DNA from: Arcobacter sp. EP1
GTDB taxonomy: Bacteria > Campylobacterota > Campylobacteria > Campylobacterales > Arcobacteraceae
NCBI GenBank assembly: GCA_001655195.1
Contig: LPNY01000042.1
Coordinates: 118,441 to 182,440, forward strand
Reading direction: 5' to 3'
DNA: 64,000 nt
Positions 24,794-33,970 of this stretch are shown one piece after another (position 1 is the first letter of the stretch; every line of letters starts with the position of its first letter). The translations under genes and the position numbers were made by a program. The notes under the pieces were generated by a model, which saw nothing but the letters and a program-made list of their open reading frames with translations, had not been told where the DNA came from and made no database searches.

Positions 24794-25825
24794 ATGTTAG
24801 TATTACAAATAAGTGATATTGGAAAAATCCTCAAACAAGTAGGATACAAAACCTTTTTTCAAGAGCTGATGCAAACTTTAGAATCAGATTTTAAAGATTG
24901 GGATAAATTTGATAAATCCCCGCGTTTAGCTACCCATGTCAAAGATGGCGTCATTGAACTCATGCCAGTATCCAACGAAGAACTCTATAGTTTTAAATAC
25001 GTCAATGGACATCCTAAAAACCCAAAAAGCAATAAGTTTACTGTCATGGCAACAGGGCAACTCTCACAGGTTAAAACAGGTGAACCACTACTATTTAGTG
25101 AAATGACTATTTTAACGGCACTTCGAACAGCTGCAACATCAGCACTAGCCGCCAAATATTTAGCCCACCCTAAAGCAGAGGTGTTAGCTTTTATAGGAAC
25201 AGGGGCACAAAGTGAGTTTCAGTATCTTGCGTTTTCTCAAATTTTTAATATAAAAACCCTACGATATTATGATATTGATGACAATGCAATGAAAAAGTTT
25301 GCAACTAATATGCAAAAATTTGATGTGCAATTAGTGCCTTGTAACAGCGCCAAAGAGGCAGTACTAGGTGCTCAACTTATCACCACCATGACCGCAGATA
25401 AACGAAACCAAACTATTTTAACAAAAGATATGATAACCCAGCCTGTGTTTATCAACGGTGTTGGTGGAGATTGTCCAGGAAAAACCGAGTTAGAAAAAGA
25501 GCTTGTGGAATCCAGTACCGTCGTTGTGGAGTTTTTAGAACAATCCAAAATCGAAGGGGAAATCCAACAACTAAGGGATGATTACGTCTGTACAGAACTA
25601 CATGAGGTCTTCAATAAACAAAAAACAATCAATGTCCAAACCCATGGTACAGTGATTTATGACTCCGTTGGATTTGCTTTGGAAGACTACAGTGTATTGC
25701 GTTATGTGTATGGGCTTGCTAAAAAACTAAATGTTGGAACCCATTTAGAGCTCATTCCTAATTTAGAGGATGTTAAAAACCTCTACTCTTTAATTGATGA
25801 CAAAAAAGAGGGGCACCAAAAATGA
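24794..25825 (+). CDS. Ornithine cyclodeaminase
   Basis: A 343-residue member of the ornithine cyclodeaminase/mu-crystallin family, which converts ornithine to proline and ammonia with bound NAD. Seen: KFTVMATGQLSQVKTGEPLLFSEMTILTALRTAATSALA (substrate and NAD region), FIGTGAQSEFQ (dinucleotide fold) and INGVGGDCPGKTEL, close to the AgrE/ArgZ and Ocd type. ATG follows AAAAGGAG. Its end overlaps the arginase start by four bases, and together they would take arginine to ornithine to proline. Confidence 0.9.
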   Translation: MLVLQISDIGKILKQVGYKTFFQELMQTLESDFKDWDKFDKSPRLATHVKDGVIELMPVSNEELYSFKYVNGHPKNPKSNKFTVMATGQLSQVKTGEPLLFSEMTILTALRTAATSALAAKYLAHPKAEVLAFIGTGAQSEFQYLAFSQIFNIKTLRYYDIDDNAMKKFATNMQKFDVQLVPCNSAKEAVLGAQLITTMTADKRNQTILTKDMITQPVFINGVGGDCPGKTELEKELVESSTVVVEFLEQSKIEGEIQQLRDDYVCTELHEVFNKQKTINVQTHGTVIYDSVGFALEDYSVLRYVYGLAKKLNVGTHLELIPNLEDVKNLYSLIDDKKEGHQK

Positions 25826-26784
25826 AAAATCATACAAAAGATGTAAAATTAGTAGAAGTTTACTCGGACATTGCAGGCAGAAATATTGGCGCTGGTTTTG
25901 GGATAGATGCTTTGATGAAAGCTTGTGAACAAGAGGGCTCGCGTTATTTTAAACAGTACAATGCTGAGGTGATTTTACACGAAAACAATGCCTTTGAAGA
26001 GAACTCGCCTTATGAGAGTGCCAAATACATTGATAAAATATACAAAGTCATAAAACGTGTAGCCTACCGCATCAAATCCCTACGACAAAATAATCTTTTT
26101 CCTATAGTGCTTTCAGGAGACCATGCTAGTTGTGCAGGGGTGATGCATGGTATCAAAATGGCACACCCCAATGATGAAATCGGAGTTATTTATATTGATG
26201 CCCACGCGGATATTCATACACCCTATACTTCACCGTCAGGAAACCTTCATGGTATGCCTTTAGGTATTGCGTGTGGTTTGGATAATAAAGCCTTTAAAAT
26301 CAATCAATTAAGCAATGATGAAATCATCTATTGGGAACGGCTCAAACAGCTTTCAGGTCTCACTCAAGCTATTCACCCTAGCAATGTCGTTTTTTGTGGT
26401 TTACGTGATTTTGAAAAAGCAGAAGCGGGGCTCATTCAAGAGTATGGTATTAAAAAATACAGTGCTCAAAATATTACTTATCATGGTATTAAAACAATAG
26501 TAGATAAAATATTTATGGATTTAGACCATTGCAAACATATTTATGTCTCATTTGATGTTGACAGTATAGATCCCCTATATGTCCCAGGAACTGGTACTCC
26601 TGCAGCAAAAGGATTAAGTTTTGAACAAGCCTTACAGCTCAATATGCAACTTGTAAAAAATGAAAAGGTCTGTTGTTGGGAAATTGCAGAGATAAATCCA
26701 CTCTTTGATAGCAGTAATCAAAGTGCAAAATACCTATTTTCAATACTGGAACAGGTCACCAAAATGTTAATCAAAAACTACTAA
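25822..26784 (+). CDS. Arginase/agmatinase family hydrolase
   Basis: A 320-residue ureohydrolase with the binuclear Mn site: SGDHASCAG, YIDAHADIHTP and SFDVDSIDP carry the metal ligands. GxxHGMPLGIA after the second motif favours arginase (arginine to ornithine and urea) over agmatinase. The ATGA overlap with ornithine cyclodeaminase supports arginase, as ornithine is that enzyme's substrate. It ends four bases before the converging HD-GYP gene. Confidence 0.9.
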   Translation: MKNHTKDVKLVEVYSDIAGRNIGAGFGIDALMKACEQEGSRYFKQYNAEVILHENNAFEENSPYESAKYIDKIYKVIKRVAYRIKSLRQNNLFPIVLSGDHASCAGVMHGIKMAHPNDEIGVIYIDAHADIHTPYTSPSGNLHGMPLGIACGLDNKAFKINQLSNDEIIYWERLKQLSGLTQAIHPSNVVFCGLRDFEKAEAGLIQEYGIKKYSAQNITYHGIKTIVDKIFMDLDHCKHIYVSFDVDSIDPLYVPGTGTPAAKGLSFEQALQLNMQLVKNEKVCCWEIAEINPLFDSSNQSAKYLFSILEQVTKMLIKNY

Positions 26785-26788
26785 AATC

Positions 26789-28645
26789 CTAGTCTTTAAA
26801 TTTGTTTCGTATCTTTAAAAATTCATTTAAATGTTCAAAGAAGATATCCACTAACTTTGGATCAAAGTGTTTGCCACGTTCTTCTTTAAAGAGCTCAAAA
26901 ATACGCTCGTCTTGCCACGCTTTTTTATAGACTCTGTCACTGCCTAAAGCATCAAATACATCCGCAATTGCAGTAATTCGTCCATAGATATGAATATCTT
27001 CACCTTTGAGTCCTCGTGGGTAACCACTACCATCATATTTTTCGTGGTGCTCATAGGCAACAATTGCCGCCATTTTAAGTAAATCTCGTTTAGAGGATTT
27101 GAGCATATTGTATCCAAGTACCGCGTGTTCTTGCATGATTTTTCGTTCAGTATCTGTAAATGTTGCAGGTTTATTTAAAATAGAATCTGCAATTCCTACT
27201 TTTCCAATATCATGCATAGGGGAAGCTTGTTTTAGTAGGTCTGCTTCTTTTTCTTCCATTCCGTAATATATCGCAAAAAGTTTAGAGTACTCAGCAACTC
27301 TTCGTACATGGTTCCCTGTCTCTTCACTACGTCTTTCACCAATGGCACCCATAGTAAATACAACCTCTTTTTGAGTCTCTTCGATTTCGCTCATGAGCTC
27401 TTCGATTTGGGTGGTTGCTTTTTTAACTTTTGATTCTAGGTGGTTTCGGTAAACATCTAATTGTTCATTGAGTTCCCTAACTTGTTTATGGTCTGTGATG
27501 TCTTCACGTATGGCACTGTATCCTAAGAGTTGCTTATCCCCATCATACATAGGAGAAACCATTGCTTTGACGATATAATAACTTCCATCTTTTCGTAGAT
27601 TTTTAACTTCACCTTCCCAGATTTTACCATCACGTATGGTGTCCCACATCTGTTTAAAAGCACTTTTAGGCATATCAGGATGTCTCACAATATTGTGAGC
27701 ACTTCCCACCAATTCTTCAATACTGTATCCAGAGATATCCGAAAAAGCTTGGCTAGCATAGGTAATCACCCCATGAATATCCGTCTTTGACGCGATAACA
27801 TTTTTATCATATGAGGCTAAAATATTTTGTAGTTCACTATTTTTTGTACGAATATCATAGTGCATTTCCGTTGCAGTAATAATATTTTGATTAATGGATT
27901 GTGCCATGACCCCAAACTCATCACGGCTATCTATATCGATGGGTTGTACAACTTTTTTGTGATTAGACAAAAATTCAAAAAAGCTACTTAATCCCTGCTC
28001 TATTTTATAAAGGGGTCTAAAGATAGTTCGTTCAAAGTAGCTACCAAAATAAAAAATCAGCGCGATAATAATAATAGCCGCAAACAATGAGATGTAATAA
28101 ATAGTTTGGATAGTATCATGAATTGCAGAAGTTGTTTTACTACGTACTTTTTTAAAGTAGCTCTCCAAATCTCGCATGGCTTTTAGAGCTGGTTCATCGT
28201 TTATACGTACGATTTTATCGATATCTTTAACGCCTTGCCCATTATTTTTCAGAGTCAAGATTTTATTAATATTGTTTTTGTATTCTGTGAAGACAGTTTC
28301 AATTTTTTGCAGTTGAACTACCTCAAAATTGATGACCTCTAACGCAAGGTAGGCTTCTTTATTTTTAACAAAGGTATTATATTTTATTTGAAATTTATCA
28401 TAATGGGCACTGTTCCCACGTATTAAATAGTTTTTAAACTGGTGAATAGCACCACCATAACCAAAGTCAGATTTAATTTGTGAAAGTATTGACATCTTTG
28501 TTTTGATATCTTCGTTGTAGTTGTCCCATTTGTATTTAACGTCATTAGAATAAATCAGCAGAATAATATGAAGAATAACATACATCGTTCCGGCGATTGT
28601 TGCAATACTATAAAGTCTGTTTTTAATACTTGTATTTTTCTTCAC
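26789..28645 (-). CDS. PAS-HD-GYP c-di-GMP phosphodiesterase
   Basis: 618 residues: helix at about 12-32, periplasmic helical sensor to about 180, second helix (about 185-205), HAMP-like linker, PAS with a PAC tail (SKTDIHGVITYASQAFSDISGYS to AIREDITDHKQ), a coiled coil, and an HD-GYP domain with HDIGKVGI and HHEKYDGSGYPRGL intact. It should hydrolyse c-di-GMP, opposing the three GGDEF proteins of this window. The PAS resembles aerotaxis-type domains. A normal gene of the group. Confidence 0.93.
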   Translation of the reverse strand: MKKNTSIKNRLYSIATIAGTMYVILHIILLIYSNDVKYKWDNYNEDIKTKMSILSQIKSDFGYGGAIHQFKNYLIRGNSAHYDKFQIKYNTFVKNKEAYLALEVINFEVVQLQKIETVFTEYKNNINKILTLKNNGQGVKDIDKIVRINDEPALKAMRDLESYFKKVRSKTTSAIHDTIQTIYYISLFAAIIIIALIFYFGSYFERTIFRPLYKIEQGLSSFFEFLSNHKKVVQPIDIDSRDEFGVMAQSINQNIITATEMHYDIRTKNSELQNILASYDKNVIASKTDIHGVITYASQAFSDISGYSIEELVGSAHNIVRHPDMPKSAFKQMWDTIRDGKIWEGEVKNLRKDGSYYIVKAMVSPMYDGDKQLLGYSAIREDITDHKQVRELNEQLDVYRNHLESKVKKATTQIEELMSEIEETQKEVVFTMGAIGERRSEETGNHVRRVAEYSKLFAIYYGMEEKEADLLKQASPMHDIGKVGIADSILNKPATFTDTERKIMQEHAVLGYNMLKSSKRDLLKMAAIVAYEHHEKYDGSGYPRGLKGEDIHIYGRITAIADVFDALGSDRVYKKAWQDERIFELFKEERGKHFDPKLVDIFFEHLNEFLKIRNKFKD

Positions 28646-28816
28646 ATAATAATCCTGAAACTGAAAATTATTATTCTCAGCAAGCCAAAAAAGTCACTTT
28701 TTTTGAGCACCATAATAGCATAAAATTGTCACAGTTCTGTAATAAATCTCAAAAATAACAATAAAATTAGTAAAAGAGTAACATATTTTCGCAGATGAAA
28801 GGTATCTGTCACAAAG

Positions 28817-28836
28817 AAATAATTTTTTAATTATTT
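28817..28836 (-). terminator. Possible terminator of the kinase-like gene
   Basis: AAATAATT-TTTT-AATTATTT is a perfect 8-bp stem 21 bases after the stop of the gene at 28857. It is entirely A/T, so it is weak as a terminator. Confidence 0.3.
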
Positions 28837-28856
28837 ACTGATAAAATATACTATTA

Positions 28857-29780
28857 TTAAATTGTGACACTTATTTGAAACTCTATTCCCTTTTGTGAGG
28901 TGTGTTTATGTTCAAAACTTAACATGTTGGCACGAATATCTCCTTTTAGCTCTTTGTTGATTAAGGTTTTAGTGATATACAAAGGTTGGTTATAAATAGT
29001 ATTCGTAAACAGATCATGCAAAATATCACAACTAACTTCTCCTTGGTTACTAACAAAGTGCAAATAGTTTTGATGCTCTTTTGTGTACATTTTTACACAA
29101 ATAAGTTTTCTTTTTTTCTTTGATAGTACAAGCTTGGTACAAAGGTATTGAAGAAGATGCATGAATATTTGCATATAAATATCTTTGTGTCCAACCACAT
29201 GGATTTTTTCAAGCTCAACATCCAATACAATAGTATGGGATTGAAAATCCAGTTTGAGTAAATCATAAACACAATAAAAAGCCTCATTGAGTAAAAAAAC
29301 CTCTTTTTCTTTTTTAGGGTGAAAAAGAATACGAAAGTTATCAATAGTTTGTGAAAGCTCACAAGCATGTGTTCCAATAGATTTAAGGGTGGTGTTCAAT
29401 TCACTCTCTTTTAAAGTTCCTTGTTCTTGATACAGACTCAAACTACTACTTAGCGTAGTAATAGCACAAAGGGGTTGTCGCCACTGGTGGGCTAGGTGAC
29501 CTAACATGGAACCCATGACTTGCATACGGATTTGGTAGGATAGGGTGCGTTGTTGGGTGTTTATAGCGTTATCCAGTTGGATGATTTGATTTCTTAGGTT
29601 TTTATTTTCTTCTTTTATATCATAAAACCTTTTTTTGAAAAAAAGATGAAAAAGGGTGTCGATTAGGATACCACTGATGAGTGCTGTTAGTAAAATTGTG
29701 TTGTTGTGGTAGAGGTATGCTGTGAAAGCAAAGAGAAGGGTAAACATGGTATGCACCTTTAAAAAAATATTTTTTTGCAT
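28857..29780 (-). CDS. Histidine kinase-like protein lacking ATP site
   Basis: 307 residues: two membrane helices at the N-terminus (about 8-45), a coiled coil, and a DHp domain with intact H-box LGHLAHQWRQPLCAI. The C-terminal part aligns by position with a HATPase domain but each ATP motif is lost: N-box INNAKDA becomes LQYLCTKL, G1 DNGGGV becomes SNQGEV, and the GTGIGL box becomes QPLYITKTL. It cannot be expected to autophosphorylate; a phosphotransfer or decoy role is possible. Its promoter overlaps an XRE-type operator shared with the divergent regulator at 29875. Confidence 0.85.
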   Translation of the reverse strand: MQKNIFLKVHTMFTLLFAFTAYLYHNNTILLTALISGILIDTLFHLFFKKRFYDIKEENKNLRNQIIQLDNAINTQQRTLSYQIRMQVMGSMLGHLAHQWRQPLCAITTLSSSLSLYQEQGTLKESELNTTLKSIGTHACELSQTIDNFRILFHPKKEKEVFLLNEAFYCVYDLLKLDFQSHTIVLDVELEKIHVVGHKDIYMQIFMHLLQYLCTKLVLSKKKRKLICVKMYTKEHQNYLHFVSNQGEVSCDILHDLFTNTIYNQPLYITKTLINKELKGDIRANMLSFEHKHTSQKGIEFQISVTI

Positions 29781-29800
29781 TATCCAGAACTAAAGTATAT

Positions 29801-29818
29801 TATTCACCATAGTGAATA
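29801..29818. promoter_or_regulatory. Operator 1 for XRE regulator
   Basis: TATTCAC-CATA-GTGAATA is a perfect 7-bp inverted repeat. It lies next to the minus-strand -10 TATACT (29794-29799) of the kinase-like gene and about 20 bases before the plus-strand -10 of the regulator, so binding could affect both. Confidence 0.6.
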
Positions 29819-29837
29819 GCAAAATAATTCTAACAAT

Positions 29838-29843
29838 TATAAT
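29838..29843 (+). promoter_or_regulatory. -10 of the XRE regulator
   Basis: TATAAT placed 32 bases before the ATG at 29875. Transcription would begin near 29850, after the upstream GTG at 29812, which rules that GTG out as the start. Confidence 0.5.
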
Positions 29844-29855
29844 CTTAGATAAAAC

Positions 29856-29872
29856 TTTCACTATAGGGAATT
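29856..29872 (+). promoter_or_regulatory. Operator 2 in the XRE leader
   Basis: TTCAC-TATA-GGGAA (29857-29870) repeats operator 1 with one mismatch and the same 4-base spacer. It overlaps the ribosome site of the regulator, fitting autorepression. Confidence 0.5.
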
Positions 29873-29874
29873 AT

Positions 29875-30120
29875 ATGTTATTACATCTCGAAGTAGATGC
29901 AAAAGAGATAAATGCTTTTCATAAAAAAATTGTAGAAAATATAAAACGAATACGAAAAGAAAAAAAGGTAACGCAAACAGATTTAGCTTTGAGTATCGGG
30001 CATAAATCAGTGAGTACCATCGGTAAAATAGAAGCAAATTTAGAAGATAAACATTACAACATAGAACAATTATACAAAATAGCAAAAGTATTAGATGTGG
30101 ATGTAAAAGAATTTTTTTAA
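29875..30120 (+). CDS. XRE family HTH regulator
   Basis: An 81-residue one-domain repressor. The HTH spans about 20-60 (IRKEKKVTQTDLALSIGHKSVSTIGKIEANLEDKHYNIEQL) followed by YKIAKVLDVDVKEFF. Start chosen at ATG 29875, with AGGGA seven bases before and a TATAAT upstream; the longer GTG version begins before the likely transcript start. Two related inverted repeats around its promoter suggest autoregulation and control of the divergent kinase-like gene. It also lies upstream of the Type I restriction genes, so a C-protein-like role is conceivable, though about 460 bases and a repeat intervene. Confidence 0.9.
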   Translation: MLLHLEVDAKEINAFHKKIVENIKRIRKEKKVTQTDLALSIGHKSVSTIGKIEANLEDKHYNIEQLYKIAKVLDVDVKEFF

Positions 30121-30581
30121 TACATCTCTCTTGATTATCCTTCGGCTATATCGCTTTTACTTTCTTTGTGAGCAATAGAAAGTAACAAAGAAACTCCCAA
30201 CGGCTTCAAAGGTCTTCGACTCCCAAAAATCTTTTTATTTCCAAAACGCGTGAAGTTTGCCTTATGATTTTTTATCATAAGTTGTCCCAACTTCCGTTGC
30301 AGAACTCACTAAAATGACCGTTATAGGTCATTTCTTAACGCTCAAACGGGCTTCACGTGGATTACGTGAAGAAATAAAAAGATTGTTGCTTTTGCAGATG
30401 TTGGATGAAAGAGGATAGTGATATTGATTTTTTAAATTCCACTTAGATAAAAACTTAGAAATTTTCAAAATAATAGTTTCTATAATGCAAACTATGACAG
30501 CGTACAGTTATTAATTGTCTTTTATAATAGATTGTTGGATAAAATGTCTATTTTAATTTCAAATATTTTTTAAGGTACTTA
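30121..30581. other. Non-coding stretch before hsdM
   Basis: 461 bases with no credible ORF. It holds repeat copy 1 (30159-30380) with several hairpins, then an AT-rich tail that must contain the hsdM promoter. Short open frames here are disrupted by the hairpin sequences and lack ribosome sites. Confidence 0.6.
30159..30380 (+). repeat. Structured repeat, copy 1 (left of R-M locus)
   Basis: Contains four perfect hairpins: ACTTTCT/AGAAAGT (30159-30183), CTTATGAT/ATCATAAG (30261-30281), AAATGACC/GGTCATTT (30312-30333) and CTTCACGT/ACGTGAAG (30351-30371). The segment around the third, from GTTGC at 30296 to 30350, is closely matched in inverted orientation at 37885-37938. CAACGGCTTC near 30198 is also shared. 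Confidence 0.75.
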
Positions 30582-32630
30582 ATGAACAATAATATTTTAC
30601 AATATGAAAGTATAGTTTGGGCTACGGCTGATTTACTAAGAGGTGCAGGGATTAAGGAGAGTGATTTTCCTAAGTTTATGATGCCGTTTTTTGCACTTAT
30701 CATGGTAGAGAGTAGGCTTCTTAGAATGAAAAAAGAGCTTGAAGATGAGCTTAAGGCTGATAGTGTTGAACTTAGTGATGAGGAATTTATTGAAGAGCTT
30801 GAAGATAAAGGTCAAGGATATAATAGATATTTATTTCATCATCAAAAAAAATTAACTGATATTTGTAAAAATGATAAGACTTTTGAGATAGATTTTTTTG
30901 CTTATCTTGCTGGGTTTGATGCTGAGACAAAAGATTTACTTGGTGTTGAAAAAGGGACTGAGGATGAAAAGTATCTTGATATATCTGGTATGTGTGGAGT
31001 TCTAAAAAAGAAAAAAATACTTTTTGCTTATGTAAAAGAGTGGAGTGAGATAGATTTAATCCCTTTTAACAATAGTGAGATAACAACCCTAGAAGAGCAT
31101 ATCAAAAGAAAATGGGCAGATATATCAGCTGAAACAGCAGGGGAGCAATATACTCCTGATGATGTGATAGCATTAATCTCTGAAATAGTAGCCTCAAAAG
31201 TAGATGAGAGTGATAGATTTTTAACTATCTACGATCCAACTTGTGGTGGCGGAAATATGCTTTATGGTGTAGAAGATAGAATACAAGAGAAGTTTAAAAG
31301 ACCTACTGCAACTTATGGTATGGACTGGAATGACGCTCTTTATGCTTTAGCAAAGATTGAGAGTAGATTTAGGGAAGATTCTCATATAGAACATGATAAT
31401 ACACTTCTTTCATCAAAGTTTTATGATAAGAGTTTTGATGTAGTGGTTGCCAACCCTCCATATGGTGTAGACTGGAAAGGTTATGAAAAAGATGTAAAAG
31501 ATGATAAGTCAGGACAATTTTTTGATTATCCATCTACCTCTGATGGTCAACTTTTATTTTTACAACATATTATTAATAAACTTGATATCACCGGTATAGG
31601 AGTAGTAGTTCATAATGGTTCTACTCTTTTTAGTGGTGAAGCTGGGAAAAGTGAAAGTAATATACGTAAATGGATGTTCGATAATGACTATGTAGAAGCT
31701 ATTATCCAACTTCCAACAGATGAGTTTTTCAATACACCAATTCACACTTATCTTTGGATACTTAACAAAAATAAAAAACAAACTAATAAAGTAATGCTTA
31801 TAAATGCAAGTGAAAAGTTTGTACCTCAAATACCATCAAAAGGTAAAAAAAGAAAAAAAATCAATAAAGAAAATATATTGAATATAGTGAAAACTTTATC
31901 CGATTTCGATTCAAATGAATATTCAAAAGTTTTTGATAAAGAGTATTTCTATTATAATAAACAAGCTATTAGGTTAACAAATTTAGACTATAAAGATAGA
32001 AGTTTTGAAGATATATTAGCTGACAAAAGATCTATTAAGTTTGATTTTTCAAAGATAGTTCAAGGTGATATTATCATTGAAAGCCAACTTATCACAGAGT
32101 TTGATAAAGATAAGTGTTTTGACCTAAAAGATTACAATGAAAAGGTTATCAAACCTCTTTTAAAAGAATTAGACTATAAAGAAAAAGACTTAAAAGTATA
32201 TTGGGGTAAAACGAATCCAGAAATATGGTATTTTGATGAAGTTAAAGAGACTTTAATTAAAGAGCATAAAAATGAAAAAACAGAATTGGGGTGTGGAAAG
32301 ATAGTGATAAAAAGCTCATATAAAAAAGCTACTAAGACTTTACCCAATAGAATTGAAATAATTTTTGAATTAACACCTGATTATCAAAATGATGATGAAA
32401 TTATTCCTTATGATAAAGATGAAAAAGAAAATAAAAAAAACATAGAAAAGTTTATGGATAAATACATTTTTAAACCATTTATTTATCTTGATAATGTAAT
32501 AGGTAATGAAATAAATTTTAATAAAGTATTCTATAAACCTGAGACTTTAAGACCATTAGAAACTATATTAAGTGATATTAATAGTTTAGATAAAGAGTTA
32601 AAAAAACTTGAGAATGAGTTAGGTTTATGA
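30582..32630 (+). CDS. hsdM: Type I restriction-modification DNA methylase HsdM
   Basis: 682 residues. N-terminal helical domain, then an N6-adenine methyltransferase domain with SAM motif DPTCGGGNM (from D218) and catalytic NPPY at 291-294; GEQYTPDDVIALI just before is typical of HsdM. The protein is longer than the usual 480-530 residues because of a C-terminal extension of about 200 residues rich in Lys/Glu/Asp. It methylates the site chosen by HsdS and is part of the restriction complex. Its stop overlaps the hsdS ATG by four bases. Arg is mostly AGA, unlike core neighbours, suggesting transfer. Confidence 0.95.
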   Translation: MNNNILQYESIVWATADLLRGAGIKESDFPKFMMPFFALIMVESRLLRMKKELEDELKADSVELSDEEFIEELEDKGQGYNRYLFHHQKKLTDICKNDKTFEIDFFAYLAGFDAETKDLLGVEKGTEDEKYLDISGMCGVLKKKKILFAYVKEWSEIDLIPFNNSEITTLEEHIKRKWADISAETAGEQYTPDDVIALISEIVASKVDESDRFLTIYDPTCGGGNMLYGVEDRIQEKFKRPTATYGMDWNDALYALAKIESRFREDSHIEHDNTLLSSKFYDKSFDVVVANPPYGVDWKGYEKDVKDDKSGQFFDYPSTSDGQLLFLQHIINKLDITGIGVVVHNGSTLFSGEAGKSESNIRKWMFDNDYVEAIIQLPTDEFFNTPIHTYLWILNKNKKQTNKVMLINASEKFVPQIPSKGKKRKKINKENILNIVKTLSDFDSNEYSKVFDKEYFYYNKQAIRLTNLDYKDRSFEDILADKRSIKFDFSKIVQGDIIIESQLITEFDKDKCFDLKDYNEKVIKPLLKELDYKEKDLKVYWGKTNPEIWYFDEVKETLIKEHKNEKTELGCGKIVIKSSYKKATKTLPNRIEIIFELTPDYQNDDEIIPYDKDEKENKKNIEKFMDKYIFKPFIYLDNVIGNEINFNKVFYKPETLRPLETILSDINSLDKELKKLENELGL

Positions 32631-33970
32631 TATTTCAAAAATATGTAAATCACATTAATAGTGAAATAGAATATTTAAAGTTTATTCCTAAAAATTGGAC
32701 TATTAGACGATTAAAGGATTTTTCTTTCATTGTAAGAGGAGGTTCTCCTAGACCTGCAGGTGACCCAAAATTTTACGGAGGAAAGATACCTTTTTTAAAG
32801 GTTGGAGATTTAACTTCAAATGAAAATGTATATCTAAATACATTTCGATATACAATAACAGAACAAGGTTTACATAAAACTAGACTTGTTAAAGAGAATA
32901 CTTTATTATTAAGTAATAGTGGTGCAACATTGGGCATTCCTAAAATATGTACATTTCCAACAACATTTAATGATGGTATTGCAGCTTTTTTGTACACTAA
33001 AAAAATAAATTTAGTATTTCTATTTTTTTATTTAAAAACTAAAACAAAATATTTTCTAGAAAATTCTGCAATGGGACAAGGGCAACCAAACTTAAATACC
33101 CAAATAATTGGTAATACTTTTATTTCATTACCAAGTGAAGATATACAAATTAAAATAATTAACTATCTTGAACTTCAAACTAAACAAATAGATGGTGAAA
33201 TAGAATTATTAGAACAAAAAATTAAAAACTATAAAGAATTAAAAGAAATTCTTATTAATAAAACAATTTTACTAGGAATTAATGAGAATGTAGAGTTAAA
33301 GCCAACTAATATAGAGGGTATCAATTGTATTCCTAAATATTGGGAAATAAAAAGATTAAAAGATATTGGATATCTATATAGTGGATTAAATGGTAAAAAT
33401 AGTAATGATTTTAATCAAAAAGATAATATATTAAATAAACCATTTATTCCATTTACTAACATTGCTAATAACAAATACTTAGATAACAGAGATTTTAAAC
33501 AAGTAATTATTAATAAAGGTGATAATCAGAACAAAGTAAAACAAAATGATTTATTTTTTTTAATGAGCTCTGAAGGATATGAGGATATTGGTAAAAGCTC
33601 ACTTTTAATTGATACTGTAGGAGAGGTATATTTAAATAGCTTTTGTAAAGGTTTTAGAATAACTGAAAAAGAGGTTTTTGCTAAATATATAAATTATTTA
33701 TTATTATCAAAAAGTTTTAGAAAGTTAATTATAATTCAAGGCAAAGGGTTTACAAGAATCAATTTAAAAATGGACAAAATTCAATCCTTACCAGTTATTT
33801 TACCTCCAAAAGATGAACAAATCGAAATAGCTAATTATTTGGATGAAAAAACATTAAAAATAGATACTATTATTGAAACAATAGAAGAAAAAATAAAAGT
33901 ATTAAAAGAGTTTAGAAAAACACTAATTAATGATGTGGTAACTGGTAAAGTAAAGGTTGAAGATGAATGA
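32627..33970 (+). CDS. hsdS: Type I restriction specificity subunit HsdS
   Basis: 447 residues in the expected two-part plan: target domain 1 (IPKNWTIRRLKDFSFIVRGGSPRPAG..., about 15-185), a central coiled coil (LLEQKIKNYKELKEILINKTILLG), target domain 2 (IPKYWEIKRLKDIGYLYSG..., about 235-410), and a C-terminal helix (IIETIEEKIKVLKEFRKTLINDVVTGK). Two complete target domains predict a bipartite recognition site, whose sequence cannot be read from the protein. The gene overlaps both neighbours. AT and AGA content are high. Confidence 0.94.
   Translation: MIFQKYVNHINSEIEYLKFIPKNWTIRRLKDFSFIVRGGSPRPAGDPKFYGGKIPFLKVGDLTSNENVYLNTFRYTITEQGLHKTRLVKENTLLLSNSGATLGIPKICTFPTTFNDGIAAFLYTKKINLVFLFFYLKTKTKYFLENSAMGQGQPNLNTQIIGNTFISLPSEDIQIKIINYLELQTKQIDGEIELLEQKIKNYKELKEILINKTILLGINENVELKPTNIEGINCIPKYWEIKRLKDIGYLYSGLNGKNSNDFNQKDNILNKPFIPFTNIANNKYLDNRDFKQVIINKGDNQNKVKQNDLFFLMSSEGYEDIGKSSLLIDTVGEVYLNSFCKGFRITEKEVFAKYINYLLLSKSFRKLIIIQGKGFTRINLKMDKIQSLPVILPPKDEQIEIANYLDEKTLKIDTIIETIEEKIKVLKEFRKTLINDVVTGKVKVEDE

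Noticed and set aside
29812..29874. GTG start for the XRE regulator
   Set aside because: A TATAAT lies inside this stretch, so the transcript should start after the GTG; the ATG at 29875 has a ribosome site.
30130..30380. Insertion sequence left of the restriction genes
   Set aside because: No transposase, no terminal target duplication; the element is a non-coding structured repeat.
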